Shown here one piece after another: positions 8,833 through 19,142 of a stretch of 51,978 nucleotides of DNA. The notes beneath the pieces are model-generated. The model saw only the letters and a program-made list of their open reading frames with translations, was not told the origin of the DNA and did not search any database. The position numbers and the translations under genes are program-made. Source of the stretch: Betaproteobacteria bacterium (GTDB lineage Bacteria > Pseudomonadota > Gammaproteobacteria > Burkholderiales > Thiobacillaceae). The DNA lies in the NCBI GenBank assembly GCA_020061585.1, contig JAGUXX010000101.1, positions 1 to 51,978 of the forward strand, in the 5' to 3' direction. Numbering within the stretch: position 1 is the stretch's first letter; every line of letters begins with the position of its first letter.

Positions 8833-8853
8833 ATGGGCTTCGGCCCATTTTTT
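8833..8853 (+). terminator. Hairpin with TTCG tetraloop and T-run between promoter and rimP
   Basis: ATGGGC (8833-8838), a TTCG loop and GCCCAT (8843-8848) form a perfect 6-bp stem running into six T (8848-8853), ten bases before the rimP ATG. It has the form of an intrinsic terminator. It could end ccoG-fixH transcription, or act as an attenuator or mRNA hairpin in the rimP leader, as rimP-nusA leaders in enterobacteria carry terminators. Confidence 0.65.
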
Positions 8854-8863
8854 ATTTCACATC

Positions 8864-9325
8864 ATGGATTTGCAGACACTAATCGAACCCACTTTGGCTG
8901 GCATGGGCTATGAGCTGGTTGCGCTGGAGCGCGCTGGCGGCGGCTTGCTGAGGCTCTATATCGACAGACCGGAAGGTATTGTTGTGGATGATTGCGTGCG
9001 CGTCAGCAATCAGTTGACGCGCATGTTCATGGTCGAGAACGTCGATTACGAGCGTTTGGAAGTCTCTTCGCCGGGTATCGACCGACCATTGGTCAAGCCG
9101 GCGGACTTCGTCCGCTTTGCCGGTGAGCGCGCGACCGTGAAGCTGCATGGGCCACTGGAAGGGCGCAAGCGTTTTACCGGGATACTGCGTGGCGAAGAGG
9201 CTGGTGTGCTGCAACTTGAGGTCGATGGCGTTGTGCTGGCCATTCCGTTTGCCGATGTCGATGCGGCGCGTCTGGCGCCGGACTTCGACAAGCCGGGGAA
9301 AAAAACCGTGCGAGGCAAAAAATGA
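8864..9325 (+). CDS. rimP: Ribosome maturation factor RimP
   Basis: A 153-residue protein required for 30S subunit maturation. The diagnostic segments are present in order: the N-terminal [14 protein letters not shown], then [16 protein letters not shown], and [10 protein letters not shown] at about residues 66-75. It starts at ATG 8864, which has no evident Shine-Dalgarno and lies just behind a T-run hairpin. First gene of the operon continuing with nusA and infB; the 91-base gap to nusA contains no clear signal except the nusA Shine-Dalgarno. Confidence 0.96.
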   Translation: MDLQTLIEPTLAGMGYELVALERAGGGLLRLYIDRPEGIVVDDCVRVSNQLTRMFMVENVDYERLEVSSPGIDRPLVKPADFVRFAGERATVKLHGPLEGRKRFTGILRGEEAGVLQLEVDGVVLAIPFADVDAARLAPDFDKPGKKTVRGKK

Positions 9326-9416
9326 CCCTGCGACAGCAAATGGTTGGCTTTGTCCCGTCCCGCCGCGATATGCGACATGACAGTGGTTCAACTTTGAAAA
9401 TGACCCGGAGGAAGCG

Positions 9417-10898
9417 ATGAGTCGGGAAATCTTGATGCTGGCGGATGCGTTGGCGCGTGAGAAGAATGTGGCGCAGGAAGTGGTGTTTGGCGCTTTGGAG
9501 TCGGCGCTGGCTCATGCCACCAAGAAGCAATTTACGGAAGATGCCGACGTCAGGGTGGAAATCGACCACAAGACCGGCGAATACCATGCGTTCCGCTGCT
9601 GGGAAGTGTTGCCCGACGAGGCTGGTCTGGAGAACCCCGATCAGCAATATCTGCTGTTCGAAGCCCGGGAAATCAATCCGGATATCGAAGTCGGTCAGTT
9701 CATCGAGGAGCCCATCGAGGCGGTCGACTTCGGTCGGATCGGCGCGCAAGCCGCGAAGCAGGTAATCCTGCAAAAGATCCGCGACGCCGAACGCGAGCAG
9801 GTGCTGAACGACTTCCTGGCGCGCAGCGATGCCCTGGTTTCCGGCACCGTCAAGCGCATGGAGCGGGGCAGCGCGGTGATCGAGTCGGGCCGCATCGAAG
9901 GTCGGCTGGAAAAAGACCAGATGATTCCCAAGGAAAATCTGCGTGTCGGCGACCGCGTGCGAGCTTATCTGATGCGCGTCGAGCGCGGCGGGCGCGGCCC
10001 GCAGTTGCTGCTGTCGCGCACCGCGCCGCAGTTCATCATGGAACTGTTCCGCCTGGAGGTGCCGGAAGTCGAGGAGGGCATAGTCGAAATCAAGGCGGCC
10101 GCGCGGGATCCCGGCATGCGCGCCAAGATCGCGGTCAAGTCCAACGATCCGCGCGTCGATCCGCAAGGCACTTGTATCGGGGTGCGCGGCACCCGCGTCA
10201 CGGCGGTGACCAATGAACTCAATGGCGAGCGAGTCGATATCGTGCTGTGGTCGTCCGACCCGGCGCAATTCGTCATCAATGCGCTGTCCCCGGCGGTGGT
10301 GTCCAGCATCGTGGTAGACGAAGACAAGCATGCCATGGACGTGGTCGTCGAGCCCGAACAGGTCGAGGTGGCGATCGGCCGCTACGGCCAGAACGTGCGC
10401 CTGGCTTCCGAGTTGTGCGGCTGGACGATCAACATTCTGTCGGTGGAAGAAGCCGCGCAGAAACATGAACAGGAATCGTCGGGTTTGCTCGAGATGTTCA
10501 TGGTCAAGCTGGATGTGGATGAGGATGTCGCCCAGGTGCTGGTGGAAGAAGGTTTCACCAGCCTGGAGGAAGTGGCCTATGTGCCGCTGGCGGAAATGCT
10601 GGAAATCGAGGCGTTTGGCGAAGAAACCGTCAATGAACTGCGCTCCCGGGCGCGAGATGCGTTGCTGACCGCCGCCATCGTGCGCGAAGAGGCGGTGGAA
10701 AGCGCCGCCGCCGACTTGATGAGCGTGGCGGGCATGGACGATGAAACCGCCGCCCTGCTGACCGCCAACGGGATCAACAACGCCAACGATCTGGCCGACC
10801 TGTCAGTCGATGAGTTGGTCGATCTGGTTGGTATGGACGATGAGCGGGCCAAGACGCTCATCATGACAGCACGTGCGCCAATTCTGGCGGGGACTTGA
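9417..10898 (+). CDS. nusA: Transcription termination/antitermination factor NusA
   Basis: A 493-residue RNA polymerase-binding factor controlling pausing, termination and antitermination. Order: an N-terminal RNAP-binding domain (about 1-125), an S1 domain ([16 protein letters not shown]), two KH domains ([15 protein letters not shown] and [14 protein letters not shown]), then two acidic helix-hairpin-helix repeats at the C-terminus ([16 protein letters not shown] and [15 protein letters not shown]) as in E. coli-type NusA. A GGAGG Shine-Dalgarno precedes ATG 9417. It stops 10 bases before infB. Confidence 0.97.
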   Translation: MSREILMLADALAREKNVAQEVVFGALESALAHATKKQFTEDADVRVEIDHKTGEYHAFRCWEVLPDEAGLENPDQQYLLFEAREINPDIEVGQFIEEPIEAVDFGRIGAQAAKQVILQKIRDAEREQVLNDFLARSDALVSGTVKRMERGSAVIESGRIEGRLEKDQMIPKENLRVGDRVRAYLMRVERGGRGPQLLLSRTAPQFIMELFRLEVPEVEEGIVEIKAAARDPGMRAKIAVKSNDPRVDPQGTCIGVRGTRVTAVTNELNGERVDIVLWSSDPAQFVINALSPAVVSSIVVDEDKHAMDVVVEPEQVEVAIGRYGQNVRLASELCGWTINILSVEEAAQKHEQESSGLLEMFMVKLDVDEDVAQVLVEEGFTSLEEVAYVPLAEMLEIEAFGEETVNELRSRARDALLTAAIVREEAVESAAADLMSVAGMDDETAALLTANGINNANDLADLSVDELVDLVGMDDERAKTLIMTARAPILAGT

Positions 10899-10908
10899 CG
10901 AGGAAATC

Positions 10909-13683
10909 ATGAACGTCGAACAGTTCGCAACTGAACTCAAGGTTGACCCGGCGCTGCTGATCAAGCAGTTGCTGGCGGCCGGAGTCACCGTCAAAAGCGC
11001 GGGTGATACGCTGAGTGATACCGATAAATCGTTGTTGCTGGATTATTTGCGCGGCAAACATGGCGCCCAGGAACCCAAAACCAAAATTACCCTGACACGC
11101 AAGCAGTCCAGCGAAATCAAGACGGCGGACAGCACTGGGCGGACGCGCACCGTGCAGGTCGAAGTGCGCAAGAAACGGGTGTTGATCAAGCGCGAAGGCG
11201 TCAGCCACGATGCGCCGCAACTGGAAGCGGCGACTTCTGAAGCGGGGACTTCCTCCGAACTGCCTGAAGCGCCCGCCGACGAGGTGCAGGTCGTGGCGAT
11301 CGAAACGATGCGGGAAAACCTGGCGGAGGTCGTCGTCGAAGCGCCGACGCCGGTCGAGGAACCTGTTGCGGCGCCGGTCGAGCCGGTCGAGCTTGCTCCG
11401 ATCGAGCCCGAGCCGGTCGCGGCGGAGGTTGTGGTGCTTGCGAGTGCCGAATTGCCCGCTGTTGAGGAGCCCGCTCCGGTGGCTGTTGAGCCCGTGCAGG
11501 CACCGCCGGTAAGGCCGTCGATATTGAGTCCCGCCGAACGTCAAGCGCGCGAACAGGAGGCCAAACGTCATGCGGCTTTGCGCGCGATTCAGGAAGCCGA
11601 GCACAAAGCCAAGCAAGACCGCGAAGCCGCCCGCAGACGGGCTGAAGAAGCGGCCAAGGCCGCCAAAGATGCGCCCCCGGCGGCCGTCAAGCCGGTGGAA
11701 GCCAAGCCTGCGGAAGTGCGGCCCAGCGTCAAACCCACGGTCAAGCCGAAGCCGGACAAGGCGGTGGCCAAGAAAGGCAAGGATGAACCGGCTGCCGGCA
11801 AGCGCCCGGGTCTCAAGACCCGCGGTGGCGCCGACAGTGGCGATGGCTGGCGCAGCAAAAAAGGGGGGCGCCACAAGTCCGATCATCACGAGCATGTGAT
11901 ACAGGCTCCGGTGGAGGCCGTGGTGCGCGAGGTGCTGGTACCGGAAACCATCAGCGTCGCCGATCTGGCGCACAAGATGTCGGTCAAAGCCGCGGAAGTG
12001 ATCAAGGCGCTGATGAAGATGGGTTCGATGGTTACCATCAATCAGGTGCTGGATCAGGATACCGCGATGATACTGGTCGAGGAACTCGGCCACATCGCCA
12101 AGCCGGCGCCGATCGACACGCCGGAATCCTATCTCGAAGAGAGCGGCGGTGATCAAGTCGAACAGGAACAATTGCCGCGCGCGCCGGTGGTGACCGTCAT
12201 GGGCCACGTCGACCATGGCAAGACCTCATTGCTCGACGCGATACGTCGTACCAAGGTGGCCGCCGGTGAAGCGGGCGGCATTACCCAGCATATCGGCGCT
12301 TATCACGTCGAAACCGACAAGGGCATGGTCACCTTCCTGGATACGCCGGGTCACGAGGCGTTTACCGCGATGCGTGCCCGCGGCGCCAAGGCGACCGACT
12401 TGGTGGTGCTGGTGGTGGCGGCGGATGACGGCGTGATGCCGCAGACCCGTGAAGCGATCCACCACGCCAAGGCGGCCAAGGTGCCGATCGTGGTGGCGGT
12501 AAACAAGATCGACAAGCCGGAAGCCAACCCGGAAAAGATCCGTCAGGAGATTTCCAACGAAGGCGTGGTGCCGGAAGACTGGGGTGGCGATGCGATGTTC
12601 GTCGACGTCTCGGCGAAGACCGGCAAGGGTCTGGAGGCGCTGCTCGACGCCATCCTGTTGCAGGCCGAGGTGCTGGAACTGAAAGCGCCGGTCGATGCGC
12701 CGGCCAAGGGCGTGGTGATCGAATCGCGTCTCGACAAGGGACGCGGTCCGGTGGCCACCATACTGGTGCAGTCGGGTACCTTGAAGCGCGGCGACGTGGT
12801 GCTGGCCGGTTCCGCCTTTGGTCGTGTCCGCGCCATGCTCGACGAAACCGGCAAGCCGGTGGATGCGGCCGGTCCGGCGATACCGGTGGAGATTCAGGGC
12901 TTGTCTGACGTGCCGGGGGCCGGTGAAGACGTGCTGGTGCTGCCCAACGAACGCAAGGCGCGAGAAATCGCCTTGTTCCGCCAAGGCAAGTTCCGCGATG
13001 TCACGCTGGCGCGCAAGCAGGCCGCCAAGCTGGAGAACATCTTCGAGAAGATGGGCGAGGGCGAGGAAGCCAAGTCGTTGCCGATCATCCTCAAGGCCGA
13101 CATGCAAGGTTCCTACGAGGGCTTGGCGCATGCGCTGGCCAAGTTGTCCACCAACGAGGTAAAGGTCAACATCATCCACTCGGCGGTCGGCGCGATTTCC
13201 GAATCGGATATCAATCTGGCCATCGCCTCCGGCGCCGTGATCATCGGTTTCAACGTGCGCGCCGATGCGCTGGCGCGCAAGCTGGCCGAGTCGGCGGATG
13301 TCGATCTGCGCTACTACAACATCATTTACGAAGCGGTCGATGATGTGAAGGCGGCAATGGGCGGCATGCTGTCGCCGGAGAAGAAGGAAGTGGCGCTGGG
13401 TCTGGCCGAGATTCGCCAGGTGTTCCGTATCACCAAGGTGGGTTCGGTGGCCGGTTGTTATGTGCTGGACGGCATGCTCAAGCGTTCCGCGCGGGTACGG
13501 GTGCTGCGCGAGCATGTGGTGATCCACGATGGCGAGCTGGATTCGCTGAAGCGGTTCAAGGACGACGCGCGCGAAGTCAAGGCCGGCTTCGAGTGCGGTT
13601 TGAACCTGAAGAACTTCAACGATATTCAGGAAGGCGATCAACTCGAATGCTACGAAGTGGTGGAAGTGGCTCGCACGCTTTGA
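10909..13683 (+). CDS. infB: Translation initiation factor IF-2
   Basis: A 924-residue GTPase that places initiator fMet-tRNA on the ribosome. The N-terminal IF2 domain ([12 protein letters not shown]) is followed by a long, low-complexity, charged Glu/Pro/Ala/Lys linker (about 100-330) and the second IF2_N domain ([20 protein letters not shown]). The GTPase domain has G1 GHVDHGKT near residue 432, G3 DTPGHEAF and G4 NKID. Domains II-IV end in [13 protein letters not shown]. Start ATG 10909 has GAGGAAA before it; an upstream in-frame GTG lies inside nusA and would add residues not seen in the family. Followed by 206 bases of repeat-bearing spacer before rbfA. Confidence 0.97.
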   Translation: MNVEQFATELKVDPALLIKQLLAAGVTVKSAGDTLSDTDKSLLLDYLRGKHGAQEPKTKITLTRKQSSEIKTADSTGRTRTVQVEVRKKRVLIKREGVSHDAPQLEAATSEAGTSSELPEAPADEVQVVAIETMRENLAEVVVEAPTPVEEPVAAPVEPVELAPIEPEPVAAEVVVLASAELPAVEEPAPVAVEPVQAPPVRPSILSPAERQAREQEAKRHAALRAIQEAEHKAKQDREAARRRAEEAAKAAKDAPPAAVKPVEAKPAEVRPSVKPTVKPKPDKAVAKKGKDEPAAGKRPGLKTRGGADSGDGWRSKKGGRHKSDHHEHVIQAPVEAVVREVLVPETISVADLAHKMSVKAAEVIKALMKMGSMVTINQVLDQDTAMILVEELGHIAKPAPIDTPESYLEESGGDQVEQEQLPRAPVVTVMGHVDHGKTSLLDAIRRTKVAAGEAGGITQHIGAYHVETDKGMVTFLDTPGHEAFTAMRARGAKATDLVVLVVAADDGVMPQTREAIHHAKAAKVPIVVAVNKIDKPEANPEKIRQEISNEGVVPEDWGGDAMFVDVSAKTGKGLEALLDAILLQAEVLELKAPVDAPAKGVVIESRLDKGRGPVATILVQSGTLKRGDVVLAGSAFGRVRAMLDETGKPVDAAGPAIPVEIQGLSDVPGAGEDVLVLPNERKAREIALFRQGKFRDVTLARKQAAKLENIFEKMGEGEEAKSLPIILKADMQGSYEGLAHALAKLSTNEVKVNIIHSAVGAISESDINLAIASGAVIIGFNVRADALARKLAESADVDLRYYNIIYEAVDDVKAAMGGMLSPEKKEVALGLAEIRQVFRITKVGSVAGCYVLDGMLKRSARVRVLREHVVIHDGELDSLKRFKDDAREVKAGFECGLNLKNFNDIQEGDQLECYEVVEVARTL

Positions 13684-13714
13684 TGTGGGCTTAACAGGGT
13701 GTCGAAAAACACAC

Positions 13715-13827
13715 CGTCACCCCGCCCCGGATTACCCCCTTCCGGGGTGACGTAGAGGCCGGGGCCCAGTACGCAGCGCTCAACGAAATCAGCGGTTTCT
13801 GGATACCGGCCTGCGCCGGTATGACGG
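13715..13827. repeat. Composite palindromic intergenic element (copy 1)
   Basis: Two hairpins lie between infB and rbfA. The first has 10-base arms CGTCACCCCG (13715-13724) and CGGGGTGACG (13743-13752). The second has ATACCGGC (13803-13810), loop CTGC and GCCGGTAT (13815-13822), framed by CTGG and GACGG. The second hairpin recurs at 19143-19171 with a compensating base-pair change. This resembles REP/mosaic-type dispersed intergenic repeats of proteobacteria. Confidence 0.8.
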
Positions 13828-13889
13828 TTTGTTGAGGTTGTTCATGTTTTTCAACGCACCTTTTCTCTTTCCCTTGACTCCACTCCCTT

Positions 13890-14303
13890 ATGTCCAACAA
13901 TAATCCCCGCTCGCGCCGCGTTGCCGAACAGATCCGCCAGGAACTGGCGTCGATCGTGATGCGCGAAATGAAAGATCCGCGCTGCGTCGGCGTGTCGTTT
14001 ACCGCTGTCGATGTGACTTCCGATCTGGAGCACGCCAAGGTCTGGTTCACCACCTTCAACCCGGATCATCAGGCCGCGCTCAAGGGCCTGGCCAGCGCCG
14101 CCGGCTTTCTGCGCACCGAGTTGGCCAAGCGCATGAGTATCCGCACCGTGCCGAAACTGGTCTTTCATTACGACGAATCGGTCGAGCGCGGCGCCCATCT
14201 GTCGCATCTGATCGACCAGGCGGTGGCCGAAGATCGCCTGCGACCGCACGATGACGACCTGGATGACCCAAGCAAACCCGCGTCCGATGAAACGAAAGAT
14301 TGA
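13890..14303 (+). CDS. rbfA: 30S ribosome-binding factor RbfA
   Basis: A 137-residue KH-like factor needed for 16S rRNA 5'-end processing and cold adaptation. Recognised by RRVAEQIRQELASIVMREMKDPR at the N-terminus, VDVTSDLEHAKVWFT in the middle, and LTFHYDES-type VFHYDESVERGAHL near the end. ATG 13890 has no obvious Shine-Dalgarno. Its 3' end overlaps truB by 17 bases. Together with rimP, nusA, infB and truB it forms the classical operon. Confidence 0.96.
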   Translation: MSNNNPRSRRVAEQIRQELASIVMREMKDPRCVGVSFTAVDVTSDLEHAKVWFTTFNPDHQAALKGLASAAGFLRTELAKRMSIRTVPKLVFHYDESVERGAHLSHLIDQAVAEDRLRPHDDDLDDPSKPASDETKD

Positions 14304-15171
14304 CGGCGTCCTGTTGTTGGACAAGCCAGTCGGGTTGAGCTCCAACATCGCGCTGCAAAAGGCCAAACGGCTGTTTCGCGCGGAAAAGGCCGGTCACACC
14401 GGCACGCTCGACCCGTTCGCGACCGGCTTGTTGCCGCTGTGTCTGGGTGAAGCGACCAAGTTTTCGCAATTCCTGCTCGATGCCGACAAGGAATATCTGG
14501 CGACGGTGCGCCTGGGCGTGCGTACCAGCAGCGGCGATCCGGAAGGCGAAGTGATCGCCGAACGTCCGGTCGATGTCGACGCGCCCAGGTTACAGGCGGC
14601 GTTGGACAAGTTCATCGGCGAAATCGACCAAGTCCCGCCGATGCATTCGGCGCTCAAGCACGCCGGTCGGCCACTGTATGAATATGCGCGCAAGGGCATC
14701 GACATCGAACGCAAGGCGCGTCGCGTGGTGGTGCGCGAACTGGAAATCACCACCTTTGCCGGTGACATTTGTTCCCTGCGGGTGCGTTCCGGCAAGGGCT
14801 TCTATGTCCGCGCGCTGGCCGATGATCTGGGCGAAGCGCTGGGTTGTGGCGCGCATCTCGCCGCTTTGCGCCGAACCGGCGTCGGTCCTTTCAACATCGA
14901 ACAGGCGCATACGCTGGAAAGCTTGTGGGAACTGGATGACCCCCAGCGCGATGCCTGCCTGCTGCCGGCCGACATTCTGGCCGAGAGTCTGACGCGCTTG
15001 CCGCTTGATATTGAAGCCGCCTGGCAGATTTGTCATGGTCAGCCGATCTGGCTGCCGCGCCTCAAAGTCGGCGAACAATATCGTCTGTATGCGCCTGATG
15101 GCCGCTTCCTGGGCGTCGGTGAAGTGAATCAAGATGGCAAAGTCGCCTCCAGACGACTGGTCGTTACCTGA
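14287..15171 (+). CDS. truB: tRNA pseudouridine-55 synthase TruB
   Basis: A 294-residue enzyme that makes pseudouridine 55 in the T-loop of tRNAs. Start ATG 14287 (MKRKIDGVLLLDKPVGLSS) matches the family N-terminus; the reading frame is open further back but that part lies within rbfA. The catalytic Asp is in GHTGTLDPFATGLLP. The substrate Tyr/Lys segment YEYARKGI and GFYVRALADDLG are present. A C-terminal PUA-like domain follows (LPRLKVGEQYRLYAPDGRFLGVG). Confidence 0.96.
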   Translation: MKRKIDGVLLLDKPVGLSSNIALQKAKRLFRAEKAGHTGTLDPFATGLLPLCLGEATKFSQFLLDADKEYLATVRLGVRTSSGDPEGEVIAERPVDVDAPRLQAALDKFIGEIDQVPPMHSALKHAGRPLYEYARKGIDIERKARRVVVRELEITTFAGDICSLRVRSGKGFYVRALADDLGEALGCGAHLAALRRTGVGPFNIEQAHTLESLWELDDPQRDACLLPADILAESLTRLPLDIEAAWQICHGQPIWLPRLKVGEQYRLYAPDGRFLGVGEVNQDGKVASRRLVVT

Positions 15172-15189
15172 TTTACCCCCATGAATTGC

Positions 15190-15219
15190 TTGAGAAATTT
15201 CCCCCCGCGCGAGTAGAAT
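15190..15219 (+). promoter_or_regulatory. Candidate sigma-70 promoter for rpsO
   Basis: TTGAGA (15190-15195) and TAGAAT (15214-15219) are spaced by 18 bases, 28 bases upstream of the rpsO ATG. An independent rpsO promoter between truB and rpsO is known in E. coli. Confidence 0.55.
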
Positions 15220-15246
15220 CCGCGTTTTTCGTCGGAGTATTCCAAA

Positions 15247-15516
15247 ATGAGCGTTACCACCACCCAAAAGGCCCAGATCGTCTCGGATTTTCAGCGCGCC
15301 GCCGCTGACACCGGCTCTCCGGAAGTCCAGGTCGCCCTGCTGACCGCCCGCATCAACGATCTGACCGGTCATTTCAAGACCCATGCCAAGGATCATCACT
15401 CGCGCCGTGGCCTGCTGAAGATGGTCAGCCGTCGGCGTCGTCTGCTCGACTATCTCAAGGGCGAAAGCGCCGCCAGCTACACCGCGTTGATCAAGCGTCT
15501 GGGTCTGCGCAAGTAA
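15247..15516 (+). CDS. rpsO: 30S ribosomal protein S15
   Basis: An 89-residue primary 16S rRNA-binding protein. The full family pattern is visible: [34 protein letters not shown] and [12 protein letters not shown]. Preceded by GTCGGAGTATTCC with a GGAG Shine-Dalgarno. In E. coli S15 represses its own mRNA through a leader pseudoknot; the leader here is too short to judge by eye. Confidence 0.98.
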   Translation: MSVTTTQKAQIVSDFQRAAADTGSPEVQVALLTARINDLTGHFKTHAKDHHSRRGLLKMVSRRRRLLDYLKGESAASYTALIKRLGLRK

Positions 15517-15532
15517 GCTTGGATCGGCCATA

Positions 15533-15548
15533 CGCCCGGCAGCGGGCG
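15533..15548 (+). other. GC-rich hairpin in the rpsO-pnp spacer
   Basis: CGCCCG (15533-15538), loop GCAG and CGGGCG (15543-15548) form a 6-bp stem with no T-run. In E. coli the pnp leader carries an RNase III-cleaved hairpin through which PNPase represses itself; this stem is in the right place for a similar role, but it is short and the link is inference. Confidence 0.4.
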
Positions 15549-15622
15549 AGCAGCACAGAGCATCGGCACAACGTCGCAACCAGCGCGGTATTCGTAAGCA
15601 GACAGATTAGGAAGAGAGCAGC

Positions 15623-17746
15623 GTGAATCCAGTCAAGAAGTCATTCCAGTTCGGACGTCATACAGTCACCCTGGAAACGGGCGAAGTCGCTCGCCAGGCC
15701 ACCGGCGCCGTCATCGTCAATATGGACGACACCATGGTGCTGGTCACCGTGGTGGCCAAGAACGAAGTCAAGGACGGCCAGGATTTCTTCCCGCTGACTG
15801 TCGATTACCAGGAAAAGGCTTATGCCGCCGGTCGCATTCCCGGCGGTTTCCTGAAGCGCGAGGCGAACAACTCGACCAAGGAAACCCTGATCAGCCGCCT
15901 GATCGATCGTCCGATTCGCCCGCTGTTCCCGGATGGTTTCTTCAACGAAGTGCAAGTTGTCGCCACGGTGATGTCGGCCAATCCCGAGGTGGATTCCGAT
16001 ATTCCCGCGTTGATTGGCGCCTCCGCCGCATTGGCGCTGTCCGGTCTGCCGTTTGACGGTCCGGTGGGCGCCGCGCGGGTAGGCTACGTCGATGGCCAGT
16101 ACGTGCTCAACCCGTCCACCACTGAACTGACCACCAGCAAATTGAATCTGGTTGTCGCCGGCACCGAAACCGCGGTGTTGATGGTGGAGTCGGAAGCGGA
16201 TCAGTTGCCGGAAGACGTGATGCTCGGCGCCGTGGTGTTCGGCCACGAACAAATGCAGGTGGTGATCGACGCGATCAACGATCTGGCCGATGAATGCGGC
16301 AAGGACGCCTGGGAATGGTCGGCGCCGGAAACCGACGCCGCGCTGCTGGAAAAGATGACCGGCTTGTGCGCCGATGCCTTGTCCGCCGCCTATTCGATCA
16401 AGCAGAAACAGGCTCGCCAGCAGGAAGTCGACGCGATTCGCGGCCGCGTCTGCGCCGAACTGATCAGCGCCGACATGAACACCTCCCAGGCCAATGTGGT
16501 CAAGGACATGTTCCACGCGCTGGAAGCCAAAGTGGTGCGCAGCCGCATCCTGGCCGGCGAGCCGCGTATCGACGGTCGCGATACCCGCACCGTGCGGCCG
16601 ATCACCATCCGCACCGGCGTGCTGCCGCGCGCGCATGGCTCGGCGTTGTTCACTCGCGGCGAAACGCAAGCCCTGGTGGTCGCCACGCTGGGCACCGGCC
16701 GCGACGAACAGACGGTCGAAGCCCTGACCGGCAACTACAGCGACCATTTCCTGTTCAACTACAACATGCCGCCGTACGCTACCGGCGAAACCGGCCGCAT
16801 GGGCGCGCCGAAGCGTCGCGAAGTCGGCCACGGTCGTCTGGCGAAACGCGCGCTGGTCGCCTGTCTGCCGACCAAGGAAGACTTCGGCTACACCATCCGC
16901 GTGGTGTCGGAAATCACCGAATCCAACGGTTCCTCGTCGATGGCTTCGGTCTGCGGCGGCAGCCTGGCGATGATGGATGCCGGCGTGCCGATGAAGGATC
17001 ACGTCGCCGGCATCGCCATGGGCCTGATCAAGGATGGCAACCGTTTTGCCGTGCTGACCGACATCCTCGGCGATGAAGATCACCTGGGCGACATGGACTT
17101 CAAGGTGGCCGGTACCAAGAACGGCGTCAACGCCTTGCAGATGGACATCAAGATTCAGGGCATTACCAAGGAAATCATGCAGGTCGCGCTGACCCAGGCG
17201 CGTGAAGCCCGCATGCACATCCTGGAACTGATGGAACAGGCCGAAGCCGGCCCGCATGAAATGAGCGCCTTCGCGCCGCGCATCATCGCGATGAAGATCA
17301 ATCCCGAGAAAATCCGTGATGTGATCGGCAAGGGCGGCGCGACCATCCGGGCGTTGACCGAGGAAACCGGCACCCAGATCGACATCGATGAAAGCGGCAA
17401 CATCAAGATCGCCTGTACCAGCACCGAAGCCGGTGAACTGGCCAAGAAGCGCATCGAGGACATCACCGCCGAGGTCGAAGTCGGCCGTACTTATGCCGGC
17501 ACCGTGCTGAAGATTCTCGATTTCGGCGCTATCGTCAACGTGTTGCCGGGCAAGGACGGTTTGCTGCACATTTCGCAGATCGCCCACCAGCGCGTCAATG
17601 CCGTGACCGATCACCTCAAGGAAGGCCAGGCGGTGCAGGTCAAGGTGCTGGAGACCGACGAGAAGGGCCGCATGCGTCTGTCGATGAAGGCCTTGATCGA
17701 AGTGCCGGTTCCGCCCACCCCCGAAGCCCCGGTGGAAGCTGATTGA
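15623..17746 (+). CDS. pnp: Polyribonucleotide nucleotidyltransferase (PNPase)
   Basis: A 707-residue 3'-5' phosphorolytic exoribonuclease and degradosome component. It has two RNase PH domains (N-terminal [13 protein letters not shown]; second, with the active-site region [23 protein letters not shown] and [20 protein letters not shown] carrying catalytic acidic residues), then a KH domain ([20 protein letters not shown]) and an S1 domain ([23 protein letters not shown] type). The start is GTG 15623, preceded by AGGAAGAGAG. Followed by a strong terminator shared with the convergent gene. Confidence 0.97.
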   Translation: MNPVKKSFQFGRHTVTLETGEVARQATGAVIVNMDDTMVLVTVVAKNEVKDGQDFFPLTVDYQEKAYAAGRIPGGFLKREANNSTKETLISRLIDRPIRPLFPDGFFNEVQVVATVMSANPEVDSDIPALIGASAALALSGLPFDGPVGAARVGYVDGQYVLNPSTTELTTSKLNLVVAGTETAVLMVESEADQLPEDVMLGAVVFGHEQMQVVIDAINDLADECGKDAWEWSAPETDAALLEKMTGLCADALSAAYSIKQKQARQQEVDAIRGRVCAELISADMNTSQANVVKDMFHALEAKVVRSRILAGEPRIDGRDTRTVRPITIRTGVLPRAHGSALFTRGETQALVVATLGTGRDEQTVEALTGNYSDHFLFNYNMPPYATGETGRMGAPKRREVGHGRLAKRALVACLPTKEDFGYTIRVVSEITESNGSSSMASVCGGSLAMMDAGVPMKDHVAGIAMGLIKDGNRFAVLTDILGDEDHLGDMDFKVAGTKNGVNALQMDIKIQGITKEIMQVALTQAREARMHILELMEQAEAGPHEMSAFAPRIIAMKINPEKIRDVIGKGGATIRALTEETGTQIDIDESGNIKIACTSTEAGELAKKRIEDITAEVEVGRTYAGTVLKILDFGAIVNVLPGKDGLLHISQIAHQRVNAVTDHLKEGQAVQVKVLETDEKGRMRLSMKALIEVPVPPTPEAPVEAD

Positions 17747-17766
17747 TCCAGATCTGAACGGTATTG

Positions 17767-17793
17767 AAAAAGCGGCCCGCGGGCCGCTTTTTT
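17767..17793. terminator. Bidirectional terminator between pnp and the convergent gene
   Basis: The perfect palindrome AGCGGCCCGCGGGCCGCT (17771-17788) is flanked by AAAAA on the left and TTTTTT on the right, so it can end transcription of pnp (plus) and of the minus-strand gene at 17813-18268. Confidence 0.92.
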
Positions 17794-17812
17794 ATTTGTC
17801 ACGGTAGATGGG

Positions 17813-18268
17813 TCAATTGGCGCCGATCAAGGAACGGAATCCCTGCCACCAGCGTTTGCGGTTTTGCGGCACGGAGTGGCTGGGGGACAGATCGCTGGGC
17901 GGCGTCAACGACATCACCCAGCCCGGCAGAATCCGGTTCTTGCTGGAACCGCAGGAGGTGCCAAGGTGGTTGGGGTCGTAGATCTTGATCAGACGCGGCT
18001 TGTCCAGATGGTCGGCGTAGACGATGCCGCAATAATCCTCATGATGTTCCTTGTGCAGCAAGGCATCGATCTCACGGATGAACGCCGTCACGTGTTCGGC
18101 GTCGGCGGCGGCCAGCGGGCGCTCCTCGCCGATGGCGTACAGGTACCAGCCGGCATCCGGCTCGACCTTGCTCCAGAACGCGGCAAGTTGGCTCCATGAC
18201 AGCAGGCTGTACAGCGTGCCATTGAACAGGGCATCGAATTCGTTGAGTTGTTCGGCGGCTGCGTTCAT
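17813..18268 (-). CDS. Conserved-looking protein of unknown function, 151 residues
   Basis: A soluble protein of 151 residues without signal peptide or membrane helix. Features: an N-terminal helical part (EQLNEFDALFNGTLYSLLSW), an acidic middle (HHEDYCGIVYAD), and a motif-rich C-terminal half (RLIKIYDPNHLGTSCGSS, then LPGWVMSLTPPSDL). The pattern of Gly, Pro, Asp and two Cys suggests a real conserved family, but I cannot name it. It is divergent from the CbbY-type gene with 79 bases between them and convergent with pnp. Coding is supported by GC-rich codon use like its neighbours and by a terminator placed exactly at its 3' end. Confidence 0.75.
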   Translation of the reverse strand: MNAAAEQLNEFDALFNGTLYSLLSWSQLAAFWSKVEPDAGWYLYAIGEERPLAAADAEHVTAFIREIDALLHKEHHEDYCGIVYADHLDKPRLIKIYDPNHLGTSCGSSKNRILPGWVMSLTPPSDLSPSHSVPQNRKRWWQGFRSLIGAN

Positions 18269-18347
18269 CAGGGATTCCGCGTACAGGTAAAATACGCATT
18301 CTACCCGTCGCTAAACAATTGAATAAACGCTTCTTTCAAGGAAACTC

Positions 18348-19103
18348 ATGATCAAAGCCCTGCTTTTCGATGTAGATGGAACCCTTGCCGACACCGAACG
18401 CGACGGTCATCGACCCGCATTCAACGCGGCATTTCAGGATTTCGGTCTGGACTGGAATTGGGATGTGGCGCTCTACGGCCAGCTTCTGGCGGTCACTGGC
18501 GGCAAGGAGCGGATGAAGTATTACGTGGACCATTTCCGCGCGGACTACATCAAGCCGGTGGATTTCGACAGCCTGGTGGCGGCGCTGCACCAGGCCAAGA
18601 CCGCGCATTACACGCGCATGCTCGGACAAGGCGGCATTCCCTTGCGACCTGGCGTCAAGCGCCTGCTGCAAGAAGCGCGTGATCGCGGTCTGATTCTGGG
18701 TGTGGCGACCACCACCACGCCGGAAAACGTCACCGAACTCTTGCGCCACAGCCTGGCGTCGGATGGCCCGGAATGGTTCCAGGTGATCGCCGCCGGCGAC
18801 ATCGTGCCGGCCAAGAAACCGGCGCCGGATATCTACGTCTGGGCAATGCAGCAGCTTGGATTGCAAGCGCACGAATGTCTGGCGTTCGAGGATTCGGAAA
18901 ACGGCATCAAAGCCTCGCTGGGCGCCAAGCTGCGCACGGTAATCACCGTCAACGATTACACCCGCGAACACGATTTCAGCGGTGCATTGGCGGTGTTGTC
19001 CGACCTGGGCGAACCGGATCAACCCTATGAACGCCTGGATCAGGCCGGCAAAGGCGAGCGCGGCATGGTCGATCTCGCCCGCTTGCAAACCTGGCTGGGC
19101 TGA
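18348..19103 (+). CDS. HAD-superfamily phosphatase of the CbbY/CbbZ type
   Basis: A 251-residue HAD hydrolase, subfamily IA. Motif I is FDVDGTLAD with nucleophile D8 and acid D10. The cap region has TGGKERMKYY, typical of CbbY. Motif II is VATTTT, and the motif III Lys and motif IV acids lie in AKKPAPDIY and FEDSENGI. CbbY of phototrophs removes xylulose-1,5-bisphosphate, an inhibitor of Rubisco; other members act on sugar phosphates such as beta-phosphoglucomutase substrates. Rubisco genes are not in this window, so the substrate stays open. Preceded by CAAGGAAAC as Shine-Dalgarno. Confidence 0.85.
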   Translation: MIKALLFDVDGTLADTERDGHRPAFNAAFQDFGLDWNWDVALYGQLLAVTGGKERMKYYVDHFRADYIKPVDFDSLVAALHQAKTAHYTRMLGQGGIPLRPGVKRLLQEARDRGLILGVATTTTPENVTELLRHSLASDGPEWFQVIAAGDIVPAKKPAPDIYVWAMQQLGLQAHECLAFEDSENGIKASLGAKLRTVITVNDYTREHDFSGALAVLSDLGEPDQPYERLDQAGKGERGMVDLARLQTWLG

Positions 19104-19142
19104 CCGGGGGCAACAAGCATGCCGTCCAGCGCATTGATTGCA

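Noticed and set aside
11201-11900. Long open frames opposite and beside the infB linker
   Set aside because: Low-complexity Arg/Pro-rich translations caused by the GC-rich Ala/Glu/Pro linker of IF-2; shadows of the real gene.
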